Source: CAVVAL01 sp963742725 (lineage in GTDB: Bacteria; Actinomycetota; Actinomycetes; Mycobacteriales; Cryptosporangiaceae). From it: a DNA stretch of 64,000 bases. The position numbers and the translations under genes were made by a program. Location of the stretch: the NCBI GenBank assembly GCA_963742725.1, contig CAVUMX010000003.1, positions 310,001 through 374,000 on the forward strand, in the 5' to 3' direction. Below the pieces are notes generated by a model. That model searched no databases and was not told the origin of the DNA. It saw only the letters and a program-made list of their open reading frames with translations. Numbering within the stretch: the stretch's first letter is position 1; each line of letters begins with the position of its first letter. Positions 6,553-15,135 of this stretch are shown piece by piece.

Positions 6553-8211
6553 ATGACGACGACGTTCACCACCCGGGTAGCCGCGGCCGCGGTCGTGTTG
6601 GCGGCGGTCGCCGGCACGGCGGCCTGCACCGTCGACGACGACCCTGGCGCGGCGCCAGCCGGCGGCACCGCCGCACAACAGTGCGGCGGCAAGGTCGGCG
6701 CGGCGCTCGGCGCGTGGGCACGAGCCGGTTTCAGCGGCGCGGTGGCCATCTCGAAGCGTGGCCGGTTCGAGTGCCTCGCCGGCTACGGCTCGGCGAACGA
6801 CCGCACCGGCGCCCGGAACACGGCCGACACGGTCTTCAGCATCGGATCGGTCACCAAGGCGTTCACCGCCGCGAGCATCCTGAAGCTCGTCGAGGACGGG
6901 AAGCTCGGTCTCGACGACACAGCGGGAACGCTCGTGCCGGCGATCGCCGGCCCGGTGTCCGGCGCGACCGTCAGGCAGCTCCTCCTGCACACCAGTGGCC
7001 TGAGCGGATCGATCGGCAACGATCATCAGCCGCTCGACCGCGCCGCGGCCATCGCCGCGGTCAACCGGCTGGAGCTGGCGTTCCCGCCCGGCACCGGACA
7101 CCTCTACTCCAACGCCGGGTACACCGTGCTCGCCATCATCATCGAGTCGCGCTCCGGTACGACCTACCGCTCCTACACGACGTTGCGCGGCGGAGGTTTC
7201 TGGGACGGCCGGCCGGCAGCGCCGGGACCGCGTGCGGTCGGGTACCTCGACGACGGAAGGACCGGCCAGACCGGCGACTTCACGGGACCACACTGGGCGA
7301 TGGACGGAAACGGCGACCTCGCCATGACGACCCGCACGCTGGCCAGCTGGACGCACGCGCTGTTCACCGGCCGCGTGGTGTCGCCCGCGTCGGCGGCCAC
7401 CATCAGCGGCCCCGGACACGGCGTCGGCAGCGGCCGGCGGTCCACGCCGGGGTGGGTCGGGTTTGATGCGTCAGTGCACGGCAAGGCCCTCCTGGCGACC
7501 GCCGGCGGTGGCAGCGACGTCGGCCACAACGTGGTCGTGGTGTGGATTCCCGACGGGGAGCAGGTCATCGCGTTCGCGTCCAACAAGCCGGTACTCACCG
7601 CGGAGAAGCTCCTGGGAACCCTGCTTCCGTCGTTGGTGGCCGGCCGTCCGCTGCCGGCGCCAGCGGCTGCGACCGGCGGCGCCGATCCGGCCGCTATCGT
7701 CGGGAAGTACGAGCTCACGACGGGGGGAACGTTGACCGTGACCGCTCCCGACGACCAGCCGAGGATCTCGGCCGGCGGGGCCGATGCCGTCCGTGCGCTG
7801 TTCCCGCCACCCGCCCGTTTCTCGGCCGACCGGGTCCGCGAGCACGAGAAGCGCGTGCTGGCACTGCTGTCCGGGCGGACCCGGGAGGGCCGCGACGAAC
7901 GCGAGGCTCTTGAGTCCGAACACGGCCGGATCTCGACGGTCACGCTCGGCGGCACCGCGGTCCGGGACGGCGAGATGCGCACATTCGTCACCATCACCGC
8001 GCGGGGAAAGCCGATGTTCGGGTGGTACGCGCTCAACGACAACGGCGACATCGAAGGCGTGGAGGTGCCGACGACGCCACCGGTCCTGGCGCTCGTCCCG
8101 GTCGGGAAGAACCGGTACCGTCCGGACGACCCGACCGGCCCCGACGTGACCATCGAATTCCACAGCGGCACGCTGACGATCGGCAAGACCGTCGCGCGGC
8201 GGGCCGGCTGA
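6553..8211 (+). CDS. Serine hydrolase lipoprotein, beta-lactamase class C / DD-peptidase type
   Basis: A 552-residue exported protein. A signal segment leads to a weak lipobox ending at Cys25. SVTK at residues 99-102 is the catalytic SxxK motif and YSN at 185-187 is the second motif. GTAGGG-like HVVV strands near residue 320 fit the third. About 200 C-terminal residues form a separate beta-rich domain, as in many esterase/peptidase members. It probably acts on peptidoglycan peptides or esters outside the membrane. The response regulator gene begins 7 bp downstream, so it likely shares an operon with the two-component system. Confidence 0.85.
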   Translation: MTTTFTTRVAAAAVVLAAVAGTAACTVDDDPGAAPAGGTAAQQCGGKVGAALGAWARAGFSGAVAISKRGRFECLAGYGSANDRTGARNTADTVFSIGSVTKAFTAASILKLVEDGKLGLDDTAGTLVPAIAGPVSGATVRQLLLHTSGLSGSIGNDHQPLDRAAAIAAVNRLELAFPPGTGHLYSNAGYTVLAIIIESRSGTTYRSYTTLRGGGFWDGRPAAPGPRAVGYLDDGRTGQTGDFTGPHWAMDGNGDLAMTTRTLASWTHALFTGRVVSPASAATISGPGHGVGSGRRSTPGWVGFDASVHGKALLATAGGGSDVGHNVVVVWIPDGEQVIAFASNKPVLTAEKLLGTLLPSLVAGRPLPAPAAATGGADPAAIVGKYELTTGGTLTVTAPDDQPRISAGGADAVRALFPPPARFSADRVREHEKRVLALLSGRTREGRDEREALESEHGRISTVTLGGTAVRDGEMRTFVTITARGKPMFGWYALNDNGDIEGVEVPTTPPVLALVPVGKNRYRPDDPTGPDVTIEFHSGTLTIGKTVARRAG

Positions 8212-8218
8212 GGCGCCG

Positions 8219-8890
8219 ATGCGCATCCTGCTGGTCGAAGACGACCAGGACCTCGCCGAGGTGGTGGTGCTCGGCCTGCGCAACGAGGCCTACGCGGTGG
8301 ACGTGGCCGGGACGTGCGCCGCTGCCGAGGAACTGCTCGGCACGACCACGTACGACGTAGCGTGCTTCGACCTGGGCCTCCCGGACGGCGACGGGCTCGG
8401 CCTGGTCCGCCGGGTCGCGGAGGACCCGAATCTGCAGCGGCCACGGCGAGCCCTCGTCCTGACGGCACGCGACGCCGTGGCCGACCGGGTCGCCGGACTC
8501 GACGCCGGCGCGGACGACTACCTCGTCAAGCCGTTCCACTTCGCCGAGCTGCTGGCGCGGATCCGCGCGCTCGGCCGCCGCGACCGGGACCACGGATCGA
8601 CACTGCGGGTGGGCGAGCTGACGCTCGATGTCCCGACGCACCGGGCCTGGCGTGCGGGAACGCCGCTGGAGCTGACCGCACGGGAGTTCTCGATGCTGCG
8701 GTACTTCATGCATCACGCCGGCGAGGTACTGCCGGCCGAGACCCTGCTGGAACACGTGTGGGACGCCAACGCCAACCCGTTCACGTCGTCGGTCCGGGTG
8801 ATCCTCAGCCGGCTGCGGCGCAAGCTCGGCGAGCCGGCCCTGATCGACACCGTCACCACCGTCGGCTACCGGCTGAAGGCGTCATCATGA
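8219..8890 (+). CDS. OmpR-family response regulator
   Basis: A 223-residue regulator. The receiver domain has acidic residues Glu7-Asp8-Asp9, phosphoacceptor Asp51 in CFDLGLPDGDG, and the conserved Lys in DDYLVKPFHF. The C-terminal winged helix runs through LELTAREFSMLRYF and SSVRVILSRLRRKLGEP. It starts 7 bp after the serine hydrolase and overlaps the kinase by ATGA. It likely controls cell-envelope genes, including this operon, but the targets cannot be seen. Confidence 0.95.
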   Translation: MRILLVEDDQDLAEVVVLGLRNEAYAVDVAGTCAAAEELLGTTTYDVACFDLGLPDGDGLGLVRRVAEDPNLQRPRRALVLTARDAVADRVAGLDAGADDYLVKPFHFAELLARIRALGRRDRDHGSTLRVGELTLDVPTHRAWRAGTPLELTAREFSMLRYFMHHAGEVLPAETLLEHVWDANANPFTSSVRVILSRLRRKLGEPALIDTVTTVGYRLKASS

Positions 8891-9906
8891 GGTCACTTCG
8901 GACCCGGCTGGCCCTGCTCGGATTCCTCGCGATCTACGTCCCGGCGCTCCTGGTCTTCGGTGTCGTCGTGGTGACGAACGTCGAGACGGACGGGCAGGCG
9001 ACGACCCACTCCGAAACCGTGCGCATCACCTGGACCGTCCTCGCGCTGGCACCGCTCGCCGGCGGGCTGGCGTGGTGGTGGGCGGGGCGTGCGGTCCGGC
9101 CGATCGACCGGGTACGCGCGGTCGCCGAGGACATCGAGGCGACGGACCTGAGCCGGCGGATCGGGCTCGATCGCGGTCCGGCGGAACTGGTTTCGCTCGC
9201 CGCCAGCTTCGACGCGATGCTGGGACGCCTCGAACAGGCAGCCGAGACCCAGCGGCGGCTGATCGAAGAGACCAGTCACGACCTGCGGACGCCGCTGTCG
9301 GTGCTGATGGCGAACGCCGACGTCCTCCTCGCCCATCCGGACCCGACCCTCGAGGTCTACCGGCAGGGGCTGGAACGGTCCAGAGCCGCTGCCGCGCGGC
9401 TCCAGGCGACCGTCGACGAGCTGCTGGTCGACGCCCGGGGCAGGGCGCGCACCATCGCCCGGCAGCCGGCTGACCTCGTCGCTCTCGTTCACGCGGTCGT
9501 GGAGGAGTTCGGCACGGCGGCCGCGGCGAAGGGGATCGAGCTGCGTACGACGGGGCCGCAGATGGCCGAGTGTCGGGTGGATCGCCCCACGGTCCGCCGT
9601 GCGGTGTCGAACCTGGTCGACAATGCGATCAGGTACGCGCCCGCAGGCACGGTGGTGGAGATCCAGGTTGAATCCGAGGAATCCTCCGTTGCCGTCGTGG
9701 TGACGGACCACGGTTCGGGCATACCGCCCGCCGATCAGGGCCTCATCTTTCAGCGGTTCTGGCGCAACCGGCACGACGTCGAGGGCACCGGTCTGGGTCT
9801 CCCGATCGCCAACCAGGTCGCGCTGGCACACGGTGGCCGGCTCACGGTGACCTCGCCCGGGCCTGCCGGCGACGGCTGCGTGTTCCGGCTCGTCCTGCGC
9901 CCCTAG
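8887..9906 (+). CDS. Sensor histidine kinase
   Basis: A 339-residue kinase starting at the ATG at 8887, which overlaps the regulator stop (ATGA). It has two membrane helices (about 11-30 and 48-66) with a very short outside loop, then HAMP. The phosphoacceptor is His131 in EETSHDLRTPLS. NLVDNAIRYAP is the N box, and DHGSGIPP and GTGLGLPI are the G boxes. With so short an outside loop, it probably senses membrane state or a partner protein. It pairs with the upstream OmpR-type regulator. Confidence 0.95.
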   Translation: MRSLRTRLALLGFLAIYVPALLVFGVVVVTNVETDGQATTHSETVRITWTVLALAPLAGGLAWWWAGRAVRPIDRVRAVAEDIEATDLSRRIGLDRGPAELVSLAASFDAMLGRLEQAAETQRRLIEETSHDLRTPLSVLMANADVLLAHPDPTLEVYRQGLERSRAAAARLQATVDELLVDARGRARTIARQPADLVALVHAVVEEFGTAAAAKGIELRTTGPQMAECRVDRPTVRRAVSNLVDNAIRYAPAGTVVEIQVESEESSVAVVVTDHGSGIPPADQGLIFQRFWRNRHDVEGTGLGLPIANQVALAHGGRLTVTSPGPAGDGCVFRLVLRP

Positions 9907-9923
9907 CATGATGCGAACGGGGG

Positions 9924-10091
9924 CTATGCCGCCCAGAGCAGGCCGGTGCGGTCCGGCTCGGAGACGTCGAACCCATCGGCGGCGTCCGTGCCGGAGCCGG
10001 ACTCCAGCCAGTCGATCCGGCCGGCGAGTTCCAGGTACACGGTCGGCTCGGGTGAGCGTGCGGTCCGGTCCGTCAGCGCGGTCATCGTCAT
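9924..10091 (-). CDS. Small hypothetical protein
   Basis: A possible 55-residue protein starting MTMTALTDRTARSPE and containing TVYLELAGRIDWLESG. No family is recognised. The frame stays open upstream to 10154, and the Shine-Dalgarno signal is weak. It lies between the kinase and the convergent DUF72 gene. It may not be real. Confidence 0.3.
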   Translation of the reverse strand: MTMTALTDRTARSPEPTVYLELAGRIDWLESGSGTDAADGFDVSEPDRTGLLWAA

Positions 10092-10186
10092 CACGGCCTT
10101 GAGGAGAAGCGACTTCCTACCGCCTACGGTCCGCTCAAGCCCCGTGGGAGACATCCGCCAGGTGGCGGATCTCCGCGCGGCACGGG

Positions 10187-11038
10187 TCAGAAGAGTGTCA
10201 GCGGTTCGACCGGTATGGGCTCCGGCAACGCCTGGAGTTCGGGCACGCGCGCCCGTACGTCGTCGTGGAAGCGGCGAGCCAGTTCGGGCGCGTCGGCGTT
10301 GTCCGGGGTGTGGATGAAGACGGTCGGCGATCGGCCTTCACGCAGCCACGCGGCGGCCACGTCGACCCAGGGCCGCCAGCCCTCGATCGTCCGCGCGGGG
10401 TCGTCGCGGCCGAGGTACCGCACGATCGGCCGGTCGGTCAGTGCGTGTGACCGCGGCGGCATTCGCGGCTTCTTGCCCCATGCGTCCCGTTCCGCGTCGC
10501 TGGTCGGCGGACTCTGGAAGAAGGCCGTGGTGTCGAAGGGAACCCATTCGGTCGACGTGCCGGCGAGTGCGTCCTCAAGGAGCCGGGTCGAGCGCGGGTC
10601 GTCGAAGAACGCGGGATGGCGGACCTCCACGGCGTACCGGTGGGATAGGGGGAGCCGGCGCAGGAAGCCGGCGAGCGTGGCGACGTCCGAGGGAGCGAAC
10701 GATCCCGGGAGCTGGATCCAGAGGGCATGCGCCCGGGGGCCGAGTGGCTCGACCGCGTCCAGGAAGGCCCTGACCTCCTCGCCGGCACCGGTGAGACGGC
10801 GTTCGTGCGTGATGAGCTTGGGAAGCTTGACCACGAACCGGAAGTCGGGGTCGGTCTGGTCCGCCCACGACGCCACGGTGGCCTTCGCCGGCGTCGCGTA
10901 GAACGTGGTGTTCCCCTCGACCGCGTTGCACCAGCTGGCATAGGACCGCAGGCGCTCGTGCGACGGAAGCGGATGCGCCAGGAACCGGCCCTGCCACGCC
11001 TTGTGCGTCCACATCGCGCAGCCCACGTGGAGACGCAT
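10187..11038 (-). CDS. DUF72 family protein (YecE-like)
   Basis: A 283-residue protein with TIM-barrel DUF72 features: HVGCAMWTHKAWQGRF at the start, a VEGNTTFYATP strand, FRFVVKLPKLITH, then RYAVEVRHPAFF and TVFIHTPDNADAPE near the end. GGAGGG lies upstream of the ATG at 11038. Family members are cytoplasmic and biochemically poorly defined. It stands alone, divergent from the sigma-like gene at 11155. Confidence 0.9.
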   Translation of the reverse strand: MRLHVGCAMWTHKAWQGRFLAHPLPSHERLRSYASWCNAVEGNTTFYATPAKATVASWADQTDPDFRFVVKLPKLITHERRLTGAGEEVRAFLDAVEPLGPRAHALWIQLPGSFAPSDVATLAGFLRRLPLSHRYAVEVRHPAFFDDPRSTRLLEDALAGTSTEWVPFDTTAFFQSPPTSDAERDAWGKKPRMPPRSHALTDRPIVRYLGRDDPARTIEGWRPWVDVAAAWLREGRSPTVFIHTPDNADAPELARRFHDDVRARVPELQALPEPIPVEPLTLF

Positions 11039-11141
11039 GACCCTGGCCCTCCTGCTCTGAACCGCGCCCGGCGGCGAGGCCCGCTCCCTGCCAGCGTAGT
11101 TGTGGATGAGCGGCGGTGTGGCAGGCGCGGAGAGCGCCCAC

Positions 11142-11147
11142 TACGCT
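11142..11147 (+). promoter_or_regulatory. -10 hexamer, leaderless start of sigma-like gene
   Basis: TACGCT ends 7 nt before the GTG at 11155. This supports that GTG over the upstream in-frame GTG at 11116. Confidence 0.5.
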
Positions 11148-11154
11148 CGCCGCG

Positions 11155-12423
11155 GTGGACTACACCACGTTCGTCCAAATGCTCCGGTCGGATCGGAGCG
11201 AGGCCATCGCCGCCCTGCTGGAGCAGCACGGCGACGCCCTCCACGACTACGCGCTGACGCTCGTCGGCGACCGGCTGGAGGCCGTCTCGGTGCTCCACGA
11301 CGCCGTGCTCGTGAGCGTCGTCCGCGTGGACCGGTTACGCCGCAAGGCCGCGTTCGTGCCGTGGCTCTACGCGCTCGTCCGCTACGAGGCCGAGCGCCGG
11401 CAGCGCCGCGACGCCGTGACGCTGCTCCACTCGGGTCCCTCCCACGAATCACGCTGGCAGGCGACGAGCGGTGCGGCGGCCGAGTTCGACCACCGGTACC
11501 CGGGCGTCCTCGACCTCGCGGTCCGCCACGGCCTCCCGGCGGCGGACGTGGGGGTCATCCTCGGTATCGGCGCCGGGCAGGCACGGCGGCTCGTGGCCGA
11601 GGCGCACGCCGTCGCGGCGACGGTGGCGGCCGGGCAGCCCGCCGCGCCGCTCGCGGCGATGCCCGACGCGCCGCTCGCGGCGATGCCCCAGAGCCTGACC
11701 GCACGGGTGCTCGCGTCGGCGACCGACAGCGATCGGATGGCGGTGCTCGCCATCCCGATCGACCGGCTCGACCCGGACGGGTTCCCGGCGACCGCCCCCC
11801 GGCGTGCCTACCGGCGGCGGGCCGTCGTGATGGCTGCCGCCGCACTGGTTCTCCTGTTCGTGACGGCCGGGGTGGTGCTCAGCGACGACGCTCCGGTTCG
11901 GCAGCGTGCGGCTCCGCCGGCTGTGCCGGATCCCGGCCTGCCGAGTGAGGAGGCGAGCCCGGCGAGCCCGTCGGCCGTGCCGTCGTCGGCGAGCAGGACC
12001 CCGGCTGCCGCCACCCCCACGAGCACGCACGCGCCGTCCTCCGCGAGCCCGTCGACGTCGCCGTCGGCGCCTGCGAGCACCCAGCCAGACCCGTCCCCGA
12101 CGAGCAGCCCGCCCGCGGCCCCCGTCGTGGCGATCGTCGTCTCGCCGCTGCTGAAGCCCTGCCGGGCGCGCTGGCGGGCCAAGGTCGAGCTGACGGTGTC
12201 CGGCGCGACCGCGGACACGGCGACCGTCACCTGGTCATGGCCGGGGGAGAAGGCGCAGACCACGAACGCGACGCCGGACGGCACCGGCCGGTTCACGGCG
12301 ACGATCACCGGGCTGCCGCGGGGCAAGCCGGTGTCCTTCCAGGGCGCCGCGAAGTTCCCGGACGGCCGGCGGGGGACGAGCGGCATCGTCGTCCAGGAGG
12401 CCCCTCGCTGCGGCGACGACTGA
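11155..12423 (+). CDS. Sigma-70-like protein with membrane helix and Ig-like outer domain
   Basis: A 422-residue protein. Residues 1-150 resemble an ECF sigma factor: helical region 2 with FVPWLYALVRYEAERRQRR, then LPAADVGVILGIGAGQARRLV as region 4. A membrane helix follows at about 223-242. Next comes an Ala/Pro/Ser/Thr-rich stretch (about 250-325). The last 100 residues form a beta-rich Ig-like domain with two cysteines (VVAIVVSPLLKPC to EAPRCGDD). Cytoplasmic sigma and extracellular sensor would sit in one chain. The -10 motif TANNNT of region 2 binding cannot be judged from sequence. It may be a membrane-bound regulator rather than an active sigma factor. Confidence 0.8.
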   Translation: MDYTTFVQMLRSDRSEAIAALLEQHGDALHDYALTLVGDRLEAVSVLHDAVLVSVVRVDRLRRKAAFVPWLYALVRYEAERRQRRDAVTLLHSGPSHESRWQATSGAAAEFDHRYPGVLDLAVRHGLPAADVGVILGIGAGQARRLVAEAHAVAATVAAGQPAAPLAAMPDAPLAAMPQSLTARVLASATDSDRMAVLAIPIDRLDPDGFPATAPRRAYRRRAVVMAAAALVLLFVTAGVVLSDDAPVRQRAAPPAVPDPGLPSEEASPASPSAVPSSASRTPAAATPTSTHAPSSASPSTSPSAPASTQPDPSPTSSPPAAPVVAIVVSPLLKPCRARWRAKVELTVSGATADTATVTWSWPGEKAQTTNATPDGTGRFTATITGLPRGKPVSFQGAAKFPDGRRGTSGIVVQEAPRCGDD

Positions 12424-12538
12424 TCGCCACCCGACGGCTGGTACGGCGAGCTGCGTACGCCGGGATACGCGCAGCAGCGGACGCGCCTCGTACGTCGCGG
12501 ACGACACGCTCTTCCTGGTCGCCGGAGGAGGGAAGAGC

Positions 12539-13063
12539 ATGACGCAGACAACGACCAGGACACAGGTAAAGACGCAGACCAGGCTCGGCGGACGCACACG
12601 CAAGACCGTGCTCACCGTTCACATCGGTGCCGCGGGCGCGTGGCTCGGCATGGATCTCACGTTCGCCGTGCTGCTGTGCACCGCGATGCTCACCGACAAC
12701 CGCACGACCGCCGCGACGGCGTACCAGGCGCTGGAGATGGTCGCGATCTACCCGATGCTCACCGCGGGCGTGCTCACGCTGGTCACCGGGGTGATCCTCG
12801 GGATCGGCAGCAAGTACGGGCTGGTCCGCTACTGGTGGGTGGCGGTCAAGCTGGCCATCAACGTGCTGTTCGTGGGCCTGATCATCTTCGCGCTGCGGCC
12901 GTCGGTGCGTGGCGTGTCGGAGTCCGCGCGGACGCTCGCCGTCGACCCCACGACCGTGGTGCCGTACCAGGACCTGCTCGGTCCGCTGGTCGTCGCGCCG
13001 GCGCTGCTCGTGACCGCGACGGTCCTGTCGGTGTTCAAGCCGTGGGGGCGGATCCGCACCTGA
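12539..13063 (+). CDS. Four-helix membrane protein (DUF2269-like)
   Basis: A 174-residue membrane protein with four hydrophobic segments and a basic N-terminus (RTRKTVLTVHIGAAGAWLGMDL). The His in the first helix and the overall pattern resemble DUF2269-type proteins, but I am not certain of the family. GGAGGAGGGAAGAGC precedes the ATG at 12539, a good ribosome site. It stands alone between the sigma-like gene and the methyltransferase. Confidence 0.75.
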   Translation: MTQTTTRTQVKTQTRLGGRTRKTVLTVHIGAAGAWLGMDLTFAVLLCTAMLTDNRTTAATAYQALEMVAIYPMLTAGVLTLVTGVILGIGSKYGLVRYWWVAVKLAINVLFVGLIIFALRPSVRGVSESARTLAVDPTTVVPYQDLLGPLVVAPALLVTATVLSVFKPWGRIRT

Positions 13064-13147
13064 ACGATCGTTCCCAGGGTCCGGCGGCCGGGCATTCACT
13101 AGGCTTCTCTGCTGTCGCGAGGTTAGGGCGCGCTCGAAGGAGATGTC

Positions 13148-13984
13148 ATGTCGCAGGGCTCTGACGCCGAGGGTGTAACCGCTGAGGGCTCGGTCGCCGA
13201 GCCGGGCTGGAACAAGATCGACACGTCGGTGCCGCACTCGGCGCGGATCTGGAACTACTGGCTGGGCGGCAAGGACAACTTCGCGGTCGACCGCGCTGCC
13301 GGTGACCAGTACAAGGCGGTGTTCCCCGGCGTCGTGGACGTGGCCCGCGCGTCCCGGGGTTTCCTGGTCCGCTCGGTCACGTACCTGGCGGGGGAGGCCG
13401 GCGTCCGTCAGTTCATCGACGTCGGCACCGGGCTGCCGACGGCCGACAACACCCACGAGGTGGCGCAGCGCGTCGCGCCGACCGCCCGCGTGGTCTACGT
13501 GGACCACGATCCGCTCGTGCTGACGCACGCCCGTGCGCTGCTGACCAGCGCCCCGGGTGGCTTCACCGAGTACGTCGACGCGGACCTGCGCGACCCGGAC
13601 GGCATTCTCGCCGCGGCCGGCAAGATCCTCGACCTCGACCAGCCGGTCGCGTTGATGCTGATGGGCATCCTGGGACACATCCCCGACTTCGACGAGGCCC
13701 GGTCCATCGTCACCCGGCTGCTGGCCGCGCTGCCGTCGGGCAGCTACCTGACGATCAACGACGGCACGAGCGTCATCAGCACCAAGATCGCCGAGGCCCA
13801 GGACGACTACAACGAGGGCGGCGCGATCCCGTACCAGCTGCGCAGCCCCGAACAGATCGCGTCGTTCTTCGAGGGTCTCGACCTGGTCGAGCCGGGCCTG
13901 GTGTCCTGCCCGACGTGGCGGCCCGACGCGGGCGCCGACACCACCCCGGTGGACGCCTTCGGAGCCATCGGCCGCAAGCCCTGA
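13148..13984 (+). CDS. SAV2177-family SAM-dependent methyltransferase
   Basis: A 278-residue protein of the actinomycete S-adenosyl methyltransferase family. Signature pieces are NKIDTSVPHSARIWNYWLGG at the start, AASRGF-like ARASRGFLVR, QFIDVGTGLPT as motif I, and VVYVDHDPLVLTHARALL. CGAAGGAGATGTC before the ATG is a strong ribosome site. The substrate is not established. Genomes of this group carry many paralogues. It is monocistronic here. Confidence 0.95.
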   Translation: MSQGSDAEGVTAEGSVAEPGWNKIDTSVPHSARIWNYWLGGKDNFAVDRAAGDQYKAVFPGVVDVARASRGFLVRSVTYLAGEAGVRQFIDVGTGLPTADNTHEVAQRVAPTARVVYVDHDPLVLTHARALLTSAPGGFTEYVDADLRDPDGILAAAGKILDLDQPVALMLMGILGHIPDFDEARSIVTRLLAALPSGSYLTINDGTSVISTKIAEAQDDYNEGGAIPYQLRSPEQIASFFEGLDLVEPGLVSCPTWRPDAGADTTPVDAFGAIGRKP

Positions 13985-14118
13985 CCGAGCCCTGGCCAAG
14001 CCCACGTCGACTCGTGCTGCCGTACGTCACCAGGTGGCGCGGCGGGCGTAGCGCCGCCTCCGCGAGCTGACGAGTTGCGCTGGCGGCGAAACCTCGCCTC
14101 GGGCGCCGGGACCGTCGG

Positions 14119-14124
14119 TACGTT
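14119..14124 (+). promoter_or_regulatory. -10 hexamer, leaderless start of popR-like gene
   Basis: TACGTT ends 6 nt before the ATG at 14131, with no Shine-Dalgarno sequence. Confidence 0.45.
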
Positions 14125-14130
14125 CAGAAG

Positions 14131-14511
14131 ATGTCGGATGTGACCCTGATCGGCCCGGGTAGACGCAGGCGTCCCAGGCCTCTGCTGCGCACGATCATCG
14201 GCGACGTGCTGCGCCGCACCCGGCAGGAGCAGCGCCGCACCCTCGCCGACGTGGCGCGCGCCGCGAAAGTCTCGATGCCGTACCTGTCGGAGCTGGAGCG
14301 TGGCCGCAAGGAGGCGTCCTCGGAGGTCCTCGCCGCCATCTGCGACGCGTTGCGGATCGAGCTGCCCGACCTGCTCACCGAGGTCGGGCGCGACCTGGTC
14401 GACGATCGCGCCCGCCGCGCCTCGGTGGTCCGGCTGGAGGCCGTCCGCGCCCGCCGGAACCCGCCCCCCGCGCGCGGTTCCGGCGACGTCCTGTGCCTGG
14501 TGGCCGCCTGA
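14131..14511 (+). CDS. PopR/ClgR-like XRE-family regulator of clp genes
   Basis: A 126-residue DNA-binding protein. The HTH reads IGDVLRRTRQEQRRTLADVA, then AKVSMPYLSELERGRKE, the hallmark of the ClgR/PopR group. The chain ends LCLVAA. In Streptomyces, a C-terminal Ala-Ala marks PopR and ClgR for degradation by Clp protease (established for that family). It is convergent with two clpP genes, its stop abutting theirs with no gap. This arrangement resembles the Streptomyces popR and clpP3-clpP4 locus. It most likely activates the clpP pair and is itself degraded by Clp. Confidence 0.85.
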   Translation: MSDVTLIGPGRRRRPRPLLRTIIGDVLRRTRQEQRRTLADVARAAKVSMPYLSELERGRKEASSEVLAAICDALRIELPDLLTEVGRDLVDDRARRASVVRLEAVRARRNPPPARGSGDVLCLVAA

Positions 14512-15135
14512 TCACCAGCCGCTGACGCGGTCGAGGGGCGCCTCGCGACTGGTGATGATCTGGTCCGCCAGTCCGTACTCGACGGCCTGGCGTGCGCTGA
14601 ACGTCTTGTTCCGGTCGGTGTCCTCCCGGATCTTGGCCACCGGGTGGCCGGTGTGCCGGCTGAGGATCTCGTCCATCTCGGCCCGGACCCGGCTCACCTC
14701 CTTGGCCTGGATGGCCAGGTCGGGCAGGGTTCCGCGGGCCTGACTCGACGGCTGGTGCAGCAGCACCTTCGCGTGCCGCAGCACCGAGCGCCGGCCCGGT
14801 GCACCCGCGGCGAGCAGCACCGCCGCGGCGGACGACGCCTGCCCCATGCAGATCGTGGCGACGTCCGGCCGGATGAACTGCATCGTGTCGTAGATCGCCG
14901 TCAGCGCGCTGAACGAGCCGCCCGGAGAGTTGATGTAGAGGCCGATCTCCCGCTCCGGGTTGGCGGATTCGAGATGGAGCAGCTGCGCCATCACCACGTT
15001 CGCGACGCCGTCGTCGATCTCGGTGCCGAGAAAGACGATCCGCTCCGACAGCAGCCGGGAGTAGATGTCGAAGGCGCGCTCGCCGGTCGGGGTCTTCTCC
15101 ACCACGGTGGGAATCGTGTACTGGCTCATGGTCAC
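14512..15135 (-). CDS. clpP: ATP-dependent Clp protease proteolytic subunit (second gene)
   Basis: A 207-residue ClpP. The catalytic triad is visible: Ser in GQASSAAAVLL, His in LLHQPSS, Asp in EDTDRNKTFSA. LYINSPGGSF is the ClpP signature strand. The start is GTG at 15135 overlapping the upstream clpP stop (GTGA), so translation is coupled, with an in-frame ATG at 15129 as alternative. It should form a mixed barrel with the other ClpP and work with ClpX or ClpC. Its closest functional match is the Streptomyces clpP4-type subunit, judged from gene context. Confidence 0.93.
   Translation of the reverse strand: MTMSQYTIPTVVEKTPTGERAFDIYSRLLSERIVFLGTEIDDGVANVVMAQLLHLESANPEREIGLYINSPGGSFSALTAIYDTMQFIRPDVATICMGQASSAAAVLLAAGAPGRRSVLRHAKVLLHQPSSQARGTLPDLAIQAKEVSRVRAEMDEILSRHTGHPVAKIREDTDRNKTFSARQAVEYGLADQIITSREAPLDRVSGW

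Noticed and set aside
8314..9906. 530-residue frame including the histidine kinase
   Set aside because: Its first 190 residues are an out-of-frame reading of the response regulator. The kinase starts at the ATG at 8887.
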